A DNA stretch of 8,999 bases from NCBI GenBank assembly GCA_949935895.1, contig CATLGL010000065.1, forward strand, positions 1 through 8,999. Direction: 5' to 3'. Source of the DNA: an uncultured Clostridia bacterium. Its GTDB lineage: Bacteria > Bacillota > Clostridia > TANB77 > CAG-508. Below, in pieces: positions 1 to 5,542 of this stretch (position 1 is the first letter of the stretch; each line of letters starts with the position of its first letter). The notes beneath the pieces are model-generated. The model made no database searches, was not told where the DNA came from, and saw only the letters and a list, made by a program, of their open reading frames with translations. The translations under genes were made by a program, and so were the position numbers.

Positions 1-162
1 ACTAAACTACCTTAATTTGCTCAAAAAAGGCAAGTGGCGCATTTAACACATACCACAAAGATTAGCTAAGCAAAAATATGCCCTTCTTATTTTCATAGAA
101 AATATAAATATATTACTACACACAAGCAGATTGCAATAGATATATAGTCTGAGGAGCAACTG

Positions 163-187
163 CTTTTACGACTAATTGGTCAAAAAG
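163..187. promoter_or_regulatory. Imperfect inverted repeat, possible operator upstream of plsX
   Basis: Bases 163-175 and 176-187 form an imperfect inverted repeat. The outer arms are CTTTT and AAAAG and the inner arms are GACTAA and TTGGTC with one G-T mismatch pair. It ends two bases before the -35 box at 190, a position suited to a transcription factor site. Fatty acid and phospholipid genes of Firmicutes are often controlled by repressors that bind inverted repeats near the promoter, but the sequence does not clearly match the FapR or FabT consensus as I remember them. Operator function is inferred. Confidence 0.3.
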
Positions 188-189
188 TA

Positions 190-218
190 TTGCAATTTTA
201 AAAAATAAATAATAAAAT
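190..218 (+). promoter_or_regulatory. Sigma-A type promoter for plsX
   Basis: TTGCAA at 190-195 and TAAAAT at 213-218 are separated by exactly 17 bases. Each differs from the consensus hexamer at one position. Transcription would start near 225, leaving a leader of about 45 bases before the plsX start at 270. The ribosome binding site GGAGG lies at 259-263, six bases before the ATG. Confidence 0.65.
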
Positions 219-269
219 GAATACATCATCAATATAAATGTAAAAACGAAGAAACTTTGGAGGCTATAT

Positions 270-1286
270 ATGATTATATTATTAGATGCAATGGGAGGAG
301 ATAATGCTCCTGATGCTACTATAAAAGGGGCAGTAAAAGCGATAAAAGATGTTCAATCGCAAGTTGTGTTAATTGGAAATAAAAATATTATTAATGCAAA
401 AGTAAAAGAATTTTATGGTAAAAATGATATTACAGAAATATCGGATAAATTGAGTATTCATCATACACAAGAAACCATTGAAATGTGTGATATACCAACA
501 CAAGCTATTAAACACAAAAAGGACTCTTCCATGGTTGTAGGGTTTAATATGTTAAAAGAAGGAAAAGGAGATGTTTTTATTTCTGCAGGAAACAGTGGGG
601 CACTTTTAACAGGTGCTACATTACTGGTAGGTAGAATAAAAGGAATTGACAGACCAGCACTTGCAGGTATTTTACCATCTTATAAAAGTAGGTTATTGCT
701 TATTGATTGTGGTTCTAATACCAATTGTAAACCAATTAATCTTTTACAATTTGCTGAAATGGCTACCATTTACTTAACCAATACATTTGGTACGAAATCA
801 CCAACAGTAGGTTTATTAAACATAGGAACAGAAGAAACAAAAGGAAATGAACTAATTAAAGAATCTTATCAATTATTAAAAGAAAAATCAAAAGAATTAG
901 GCATCAATTTTGTAGGAAGTGTAGAAGGAAGGGACGCCTTTTCTGGAAAACTAGATATTTTAGTAGCAGATGGTTTTACGGGAAACGTATTTTTAAAAAC
1001 AGTAGAAGGTGTAGGAAAACTAGTAAAAAGAACTTTAACAGAAAGCATTAAAAAGAATGTATTTACAATGCTTGGTGCTCTTCCTGCAATGGGCTCTATT
1101 AATGCACTTTCCAAAGCAATGGATTATAAAGAATATGGAGGGGCTTTATTCTTAGGAGTAAAAAAACCAATAGTAAAGGCACATGGAAGTAGTGATGAAA
1201 AATTATTTGAATTTACCATAAAACAAGCAGAAAAGTTTGTAGAAAACAAAGCAGTGGAAAAAATGATAGAACATTTTGAAAAATAA
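270..1286 (+). CDS. plsX: Phosphate acyltransferase PlsX
   Basis: PlsX makes acyl-phosphate from acyl-ACP and phosphate, the first step of the PlsX/PlsY route to phosphatidic acid, acting as a peripheral membrane enzyme. The 338-residue product has the usual length. It opens with the family signature DAMGGDNAP, carries SAGNSGALLTGATL at about residues 105-118, and has DGFTGN at 234-239 within the C-terminal conserved block. The ATG at 270 is fixed by GGAGG at 259-263 and because the protein begins directly with the conserved beta strand MIILLDAMGGD. It is followed at 87 bases by acpP, which supplies the carrier for its substrate; this pairing is common in Firmicutes. The gene has its own upstream promoter and no in-frame CGG codon. 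No rpmF or DUF177 gene, often found upstream of plsX, is visible in the preceding 269 bases. Confidence 0.97.
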   Translation: MIILLDAMGGDNAPDATIKGAVKAIKDVQSQVVLIGNKNIINAKVKEFYGKNDITEISDKLSIHHTQETIEMCDIPTQAIKHKKDSSMVVGFNMLKEGKGDVFISAGNSGALLTGATLLVGRIKGIDRPALAGILPSYKSRLLLIDCGSNTNCKPINLLQFAEMATIYLTNTFGTKSPTVGLLNIGTEETKGNELIKESYQLLKEKSKELGINFVGSVEGRDAFSGKLDILVADGFTGNVFLKTVEGVGKLVKRTLTESIKKNVFTMLGALPAMGSINALSKAMDYKEYGGALFLGVKKPIVKAHGSSDEKLFEFTIKQAEKFVENKAVEKMIEHFEK

Positions 1287-1296
1287 GAAAAAGTAC

Positions 1297-1325
1297 TTGA
1301 CATTTGTGAAAACATATATTATTGT
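1297..1325 (+). promoter_or_regulatory. Promoter for acpP
   Basis: A perfect -35 box TTGACA at 1297-1302 is followed after 17 bases by TATTGT at 1320-1325, a weaker -10 box matching four of six positions. It begins 11 bases after the plsX stop codon. Together with the terminator right after acpP it would produce a short, separately controlled acpP transcript, which fits the high ACP demand of a cell. Confidence 0.6.
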
Positions 1326-1372
1326 TTAGGTAATAAAATGAAAAACAATTGAGAGGGGGTGAACTTAAGATA

Positions 1373-1612
1373 ATGAGTTCAGAAGAAGTTTTTGAAAAAG
1401 TAAAAGAAATTATAGTAGAGCAACTAGGTGTAGCCGAAAATACAGTTACTATGGAGGCTTCATTTATAGATGATTTAGGAGCAGATTCACTTGATATTGT
1501 TGAGTTAATTATGGCATTAGAAGAAGAATTTGATTTAGAAATTCCAGATGCTGACGCAGAGAAAATCGTTTCTGTAAATGATGTTGTTGACTATATAAAA
1601 GAAAATGTATAA
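1373..1612 (+). CDS. acpP: Acyl carrier protein
   Basis: ACP carries growing acyl chains on a 4'-phosphopantetheine arm during fatty acid synthesis in the cytoplasm and feeds PlsX. The product is 79 residues, acidic and helical, with the attachment motif GADSLDIVEL; the modified serine is Ser39. The start is the ATG at 1373 rather than the in-frame TTG at 1349, because the ribosome binding site GGGGGTGA (1355-1362) lies between them, 10 bases ahead of the ATG, and because ACPs start at this point (MSSEEVFEKVKE). It lies 86 bases after plsX, has its own promoter, and ends one base before the stem of an intrinsic terminator. Confidence 0.97.
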   Translation: MSSEEVFEKVKEIIVEQLGVAENTVTMEASFIDDLGADSLDIVELIMALEEEFDLEIPDADAEKIVSVNDVVDYIKENV

Positions 1613-1613
1613 G

Positions 1614-1644
1614 AAAAAAGAAGGGGAATACCTTTCTTTTTTTT
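1614..1644 (+). terminator. Intrinsic terminator after acpP
   Basis: A 12-bp stem pairs 1614-1625 (AAAAAAGAAGGG) with 1631-1642 (CCTTTCTTTTTT), with one G-T pair and a five-base loop, and runs into a tract of eight T at 1637-1644. It starts one base after the acpP stop. The stem is rich in A-T, so termination may be partial and act as an attenuator between acpP and rnc. Confidence 0.65.
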
Positions 1645-1655
1645 ACATTGTAGTA

Positions 1656-1661
1656 TATAAT
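1656..1661 (+). promoter_or_regulatory. Possible -10 box for rnc
   Basis: A perfect TATAAT lies at 1656-1661, 24 bases before the rnc start codon. A 17-base spacer would put the -35 box in the terminator T tract (TTTCTT), which is a poor match. A promoter here would let rnc be expressed despite the terminator after acpP. The evidence is the -10 box alone. Confidence 0.35.
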
Positions 1662-1685
1662 ATAAAAAGTAAAAGGGGTGAAAAA

Positions 1686-2357
1686 ATGGAATTAGAAAAA
1701 TTTGAGAAGAACCTAGGTTATTTTTTCTCCGATAAAGAAAAATTAAAAACAGCTCTTACACACACTTCTTATGCAAATGAAAAAAACGTAACAAGTAATG
1801 AAAAACTAGAATTTTTAGGAGATGCCATATTAGAATTTGTAACAAGCGAGTATTTATATGAAAATTATAAAGTATTAAAAGAAGGAGAAATGACTAAAGT
1901 TAGAGCAAGTGTTGTTTGTGAAGAAAGCTTATATAAAATAGCATTACAGCTTAATTTTAGTGATTTCTTGTACTTAGGCAAGAGTGAAAGACTAAACCAT
2001 GGCAACAAACGACCAACTATTTTAGCAGATAGTGTAGAGGCAGTAATTGCAGCGATGTATTTAGATGGTGGAATAGAACCGGTAAAAACGTTTATTTTAA
2101 CTTATTTAAAACAAGCAATAAAAGAAGCCAGTAAACATGTTGGGCTAAAAGATTATAAGACGGTATTACAAGAAAAACTGCAAAAAGATGGTGATGTTCA
2201 TATTGAATATAATATTATTCATGAAACAGGTCCAGACCATAATAAACATTTTATAGCTCAAGTAAAATGTAATGGAAAAATACTTGCAAAAGGAGAAGGG
2301 CATTCCAAAAAGAATGCAGAAATGGAGGCAGCCAAAAATGCTATGCAAAAAAAATAG
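1686..2357 (+). CDS. rnc: Ribonuclease III
   Basis: RNase III cleaves double-stranded RNA, chiefly in rRNA and mRNA processing, using divalent metal ions in a homodimer. The 223-residue product has the standard two domains. The N-terminal nuclease domain (about residues 4-150) carries the signature NEKLEFLGDAILEF, giving acidic residues E39, E42 and D46, and DSVEAVI with D115 and E118. The C-terminal double-stranded RNA-binding domain (about 156-222) ends in a GEGHSKKNAEMEAAKNA helix. The ATG at 1686 is preceded by GGGGTGA at 1675-1681. An in-frame upstream extension back to 1605 would overlap acpP and the terminator and adds residues with no family likeness, so I reject it. It follows acpP, a common arrangement in Firmicutes, and probably shares a transcript with the next gene. 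Confidence 0.96.
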   Translation: MELEKFEKNLGYFFSDKEKLKTALTHTSYANEKNVTSNEKLEFLGDAILEFVTSEYLYENYKVLKEGEMTKVRASVVCEESLYKIALQLNFSDFLYLGKSERLNHGNKRPTILADSVEAVIAAMYLDGGIEPVKTFILTYLKQAIKEASKHVGLKDYKTVLQEKLQKDGDVHIEYNIIHETGPDHNKHFIAQVKCNGKILAKGEGHSKKNAEMEAAKNAMQKK

Positions 2358-2424
2358 TGTTCCCCTTTAAAAGGTACATTATGATGTAAAGAGTAAAGAA
2401 AGATAAAGAAAAGAGGTAATAAAC

Positions 2425-3510
2425 ATGAAAAAAACAAATAAAACAAAACAATATATTATTCCCATATTTGTACCACATTTAGGATGTCCAAATGACTGTA
2501 TATTTTGTAATCAAAAAGCAATTAGTGGGAGGCTAAAAAAAGTAACCAAGGATGATGTAAGAAAAACAGTAGATTACTATTTGGCAAGCTTTAAAGAAGA
2601 AGAGGCAGAAAGGGAGATTGCATTTTTTGGAGGAAGCTTTACAGGAATAGAAGAAGAACTACAAGAGGAATTGCTGCAAACAGCATATGATTATATTCAA
2701 AGGGGAAAAATTGATTCCATTCGAATTTCAACAAGACCAGACTATATTAACAAAGAGATTTTGAAAAGACTAAAAAAATATAAAGTAAAAACTATTGAAT
2801 TAGGAGTACAATCGACTAATGATTATATATTAAACAGAAGCGGAAGAGGACATACATTTTTGGATGTAAAAAAAGCATCAAAACTAATTCGATTTTATGG
2901 TTTTAAATTAGGACATCAGATGATGGTAGGGCTTCCAGAAAGTACAAGACTAGATGAATTAAATACAGCAAAAGATTTAATTAAACTAAAACCAAAAATG
3001 GTAAGGATTTATCCTGTTTTAGTAATTAAAAATACAAAATTAGAACAAGAATATAACAATGGAGAATTTGAGCCAATCACTTTAAACCAAGCGGTAGAAA
3101 GATGCAAAGAACTAGTATATTTATTCAATAAAAGTAAAGCAGAAGTAATTCGAATAGGACTACAAAATACGGAAGTTATTTCAGAACCCAATAATGGGCA
3201 AAGTGATGTAGTAGCAGGACCTTTTCATCCTGCATTTGGACAACTTGTAGAAGATAGTATTTGGTATGATAGTATTGTTGATAAAATAAAAAAAGTTAAT
3301 GTAAAAGTAAAAGAAGTAGAGGTAAGAGTACATCCACAAGATATCAATAGTGTAATTGGACATAAGAGGGAAAATGCAAAGAAATTGAAAGAATTATATG
3401 AAGTTGATATTAAAGTAGCTCAAGATCCAAGCATGAAAATCGGAAAATCAGAAATTAAAATATTAAAAACATTTAACGATTTTAAAGAAGAAGACAAAGT
3501 AACAAAGTAA
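2425..3510 (+). CDS. Radical SAM protein, Elp3-like (without acetyltransferase domain)
   Basis: Radical SAM enzymes use a [4Fe-4S] cluster to cleave S-adenosylmethionine into a reactive radical. The cluster motif CPNDCIFC gives C21, C25 and C28 (CxxxCxxC). Further family marks are FGGSFTG at 68-74, the LGVQS strand near residue 127, and RSGRGHT at 138-144, the last typical of the Elp3-like group. At 361 residues it holds the radical SAM barrel and a C-terminal extension but not the acetyltransferase domain of full Elp3. Such genes often sit beside rnc in clostridia; a role in tRNA modification is plausible by relation but the substrate is unknown to me. AAGAGGT at 2411-2417 sets the ATG at 2425. 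It follows rnc by 67 bases with no convincing promoter between, so co-transcription is likely. Confidence 0.9.
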   Translation: MKKTNKTKQYIIPIFVPHLGCPNDCIFCNQKAISGRLKKVTKDDVRKTVDYYLASFKEEEAEREIAFFGGSFTGIEEELQEELLQTAYDYIQRGKIDSIRISTRPDYINKEILKRLKKYKVKTIELGVQSTNDYILNRSGRGHTFLDVKKASKLIRFYGFKLGHQMMVGLPESTRLDELNTAKDLIKLKPKMVRIYPVLVIKNTKLEQEYNNGEFEPITLNQAVERCKELVYLFNKSKAEVIRIGLQNTEVISEPNNGQSDVVAGPFHPAFGQLVEDSIWYDSIVDKIKKVNVKVKEVEVRVHPQDINSVIGHKRENAKKLKELYEVDIKVAQDPSMKIGKSEIKILKTFNDFKEEDKVTK

Positions 3511-3521
3511 GAAAATGGTAT

Positions 3522-3563
3522 AAAGCACCTATATTTGTAAATAATACAAATATAGGTGCTTTT
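3522..3563 (+). terminator. Strong intrinsic terminator after the radical SAM gene
   Basis: A perfect 18-bp stem pairs 3522-3539 with 3545-3562 around the loop AATAA. The 3' side ends in TGCTTTT. It lies 11 bases after the radical SAM stop codon and closes the plsX-side gene group. The T tract is short (four bases), but the stem is long and without mismatch. Confidence 0.85.
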
Positions 3564-3629
3564 CATTGTTTTTATAGGGTATGCTTTTATCAAGCCTAGT
3601 AAAAAACAGGAAGAAAGGAATAAAATATT

Positions 3630-4500
3630 ATGAAGCTAAAAGAAAAAAAAAGAAGGTTAATGCTAAAAAAATATATTTTTGAATTGGCACAAATTATTTC
3701 AGGAACCTTTATTATGGCAGTTGCAGTATCATTATTTTTACTTCCAAACCAATTGTCATCAGGTGGATTTACAGGAATTGCAACAATTTTATATTATTTT
3801 TTAAAATTACCAATGGGAATAACAATTATTATCTTAAATATCCCATTATTTATTTTAGCACTTATTAAAAAGGGAAAAAGCTTTGTTATAAGAGGAATTA
3901 TAGGAACTATATTTTTATCGATTTTTATTGATGTATTAGACCAATATAAAGCTTTAACACGGAGACCGATTTTTAGCCTGTATTTATGGTGGGATTGCAA
4001 TGGGACTTGGAACCTCTATTATATTAAGAGCAAATGCTTCAACAGGAGGAACAGATATGGTGGCTTATGTTATTCGAGAATATAAGCCAAGTTATCGAAC
4101 AGGAAATCTAATTGTAATGATTGATGTTGTAATTATTATCTTAAATGCTATCTTTTTTAAAGAAATCGAAATAGGGCTATATTCAGCCATTACCATTTAT
4201 TTAATGGGAAAAGTAATTGATGTTGTATTTGAAGGAATCAATTTTACCAAATTGATTTATATTATATCAGATAAATATTTGGATATTTCTGAAGAAATAA
4301 TGAAAGAAATACAAAGAGGACTCACTGGTATTTATGCAAAAGGAATGTATACAAATGAAGAAAAAATGATGCTATTATGTGTGGCTTCAAGAAATGAAGC
4401 AATGAGAATTAAACAAATTAGTAAAAAAGTAGATTCACATTCTTTTGTAATTATATCAAATGCAAGAGAAGCCTATGGGCTAGGGTTTAAAAAAGAGTAA
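3630..4500 (+). CDS. YitT-family membrane protein (DUF161/DUF2179), needs a +1 frameshift
   Basis: This is a multi-pass membrane protein of the widespread Firmicute YitT family; its transport or other activity is not firmly known. The gene is in two frames: 3630-3959 encodes residues 1-110, and 3961-4500 encodes 111-289 after one base (C3960) is skipped. The joined length of 289 matches the family. Hydrophobic segments lie at about residues 17-38, 46-62, 63-80, 88-105, 116-134, 151-170 and 176-195. The first half has LSSGGFTG (42-49) and the second has ASTGGTD (136-142), matching the internal duplication of the family. The C-terminal soluble DUF2179 domain (about 210-289) has GLTGIYAKGMYT and ends AYGLGF. 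AGAAAGGAA at 3612-3620 precedes the ATG. Without a shift the upstream frame runs to 4085 with 41 unrelated residues. It has its own terminator, so it stands alone. The frame break falls on an in-frame CGG codon. Confidence 0.9.
3957..3966 (+). other. +1 frameshift site at CGG in the yitT-family gene
   Basis: The upstream frame reads ACA CGG AGA, and the protein continues in the +1 frame as GGA GAC CGA TTT, giving T-G-D-R-F-L-A-C-I-Y-G-G. Skipping C3960, or reading CGGA as one codon, restores the family sequence. There is no stop codon, obvious slippery run or Shine-Dalgarno-like element just upstream. The codon before the site (ACA) gives a poor match if its tRNA slides to CAC, which argues against simple P-site slippage. 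Confidence 0.7.
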
Positions 4501-4550
4501 AAACAGAGGGAATACTTTGTCAGGTTAAATATTTTTTAATAACAAAAAAA

Positions 4551-4580
4551 GGCTCCTATTTTAGGAGTCATATTTTATTT
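4551..4580 (+). terminator. Intrinsic terminator after the yitT-family gene
   Basis: An 8-bp stem pairs GGCTCCTA (4551-4558) with TAGGAGTC (4562-4569), with one G-T pair and a TTT loop, followed by a T-rich tract TATTTTATTT. Seven A bases precede it, so it could also work on the other strand, but no gene is present there. Confidence 0.75.
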
Positions 4581-4594
4581 GTTACATATTTATA

Positions 4595-4623
4595 TTGAGA
4601 GAAAATCAAAAATATGTTAGAAT
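4595..4623 (+). promoter_or_regulatory. Promoter of the ogg-addB operon
   Basis: TTGAGA at 4595-4600 and TAGAAT at 4618-4623 are 17 bases apart, each one base off consensus. TGT at 4615-4617 gives an extended -10 (TGN). The start point would be near 4630, leaving a very short leader in which the ribosome binding site (AGAGG, 4630-4634) sits almost at the 5' end. No operator such as a LexA box is visible. Confidence 0.75.
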
Positions 4624-4642
4624 AAAACGAGAGGATGAAACA

Positions 4643-5507
4643 ATGAAAAAACAAAAATTAGTATTAGATAAAATTGATTTTGAGCTTAGTCATATATTTG
4701 AATGTGGACAGTGTTTTAGGTGGCATAAACAAGAGGATAATAGCTATACTGGTGTTTTTGAAAACAATGTACTAAATATTAAAGAAAAAGATAATAGTAT
4801 TATATTTGAAGGAATTTGTAATGGAGAGATTAGTCAAGTGGTAGAAAGCTATTTTGACATGACAACAGATTATGGAGTTATTAAAAATAAATTGAGTCAT
4901 ATTGATAACTATTTAGAAAAAAGCATTCAATTTGGCTATGGAATTCGTATCTTACGACAAGATTTATGGGAAACAATTATTTCTTTTATTATATCAGCAA
5001 ACAATAATATTCCTAGAATCCAAAAAATTATTGAACGAATTTCAAAAGAATATGGAGCACCTATTACATGGCAAAACAACACATATTATACATTTCCAAC
5101 AATACAACAGCTTGGGAAAGCAAATATGCAGGATTTACGAAATTTAGGATTGGGCTTTCGAGATAAATATGTATATGAAACGACCCAAAAGTTTTTAAGA
5201 GGAGATATTACGTTAAAGGAATTAAGGAGTATAAAAGATGCAAAAGAAATAAAAAAGAAATTAGAAGGGTTACCACGGAATAGGCTCAAAAGTTGCAGAT
5301 TGCATTTTATTGTTTGGTATGCATCATTTTGAGGTATTTCCAATTGATGTATGGGTACGACGTATAATGAATGAGTTATACATAAAAAAACAAGATGAGG
5401 CTAAAGTTAAAAACCAAGAAATTGAAAAATTAGCAATAAAAAAATATGAGAATTTAGCAGGAATTGCACAGCAATATTTATTTTATTGGAGGCGAGAAAC
5501 GGCATAA
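4643..5507 (+). CDS. ogg: 8-oxoguanine DNA glycosylase, OGG family, needs a +1 frameshift
   Basis: OGG enzymes excise 8-oxoguanine from DNA and cut the strand by beta-elimination. The gene is in two frames: 4643-5275 gives residues 1-211, and 5277-5507 gives 212-287 after C5276 is skipped. The N-terminal part has the OGG_N-type stretch FECGQCFRWHK; the HhH-GPD core has QDLWETIISFIISANNNIPRI and NLGLGFRDKYV. The helix-hairpin-helix LPGIGSKVADC, with catalytic lysine K216, and the catalytic aspartate D235 in FPIDVWVRR both lie after the shift. Their spacing of 19 residues equals that of human OGG1 (K249, D268). Unshifted translation stops at 5332, giving 229 residues without either catalytic residue. 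The ATG at 4643 has GAGG at 4631-4634; an upstream TTG at 4595 overlaps the promoter. The gene is 35 bases before addB and is probably co-transcribed with it. Confidence 0.9.
5273..5282 (+). other. +1 frameshift site at CGG in ogg
   Basis: The upstream frame reads CCA CGG AAT, and the protein continues as GGA ATA GGC TCA AAA, giving L-P-G-I-G-S-K. The glycine obtained by skipping C5276 is the first conserved glycine of the helix-hairpin-helix, which contacts the DNA backbone. Family knowledge therefore favours glycine, not arginine, as the residue inserted. The site is four codons before the catalytic lysine. Confidence 0.75.
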
Positions 5508-5542
5508 ATAATAAATAAAGTTGATATAGGAGGAGAATTGCA

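Noticed and set aside
1..240. Small ORFs or an RNA gene in the first 240 bases
   Set aside because: Stops are frequent in all frames. The best minus-strand run is about 16 codons with no convincing ribosome binding site, and no tRNA-like fold was seen.
1605..1685. Longer N-terminus for rnc starting at 1605
   Set aside because: It would overlap acpP and the terminator, has no ribosome binding site, and adds residues unlike RNase III. The ATG at 1686 has a strong GGGGTGA.
2360..2376. Hairpin CCTTTAAAAGG after rnc as a terminator
   Set aside because: The pairing arms leave a one-base loop and there is no following T tract, so it is not a credible terminator.
4635..4646. Mini-ORF ATG AAA CAA TGA overlapping the ogg start
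   Set aside because: Three codons only, formed by the sequence around the ribosome binding site. There is no evidence that it is translated or conserved.
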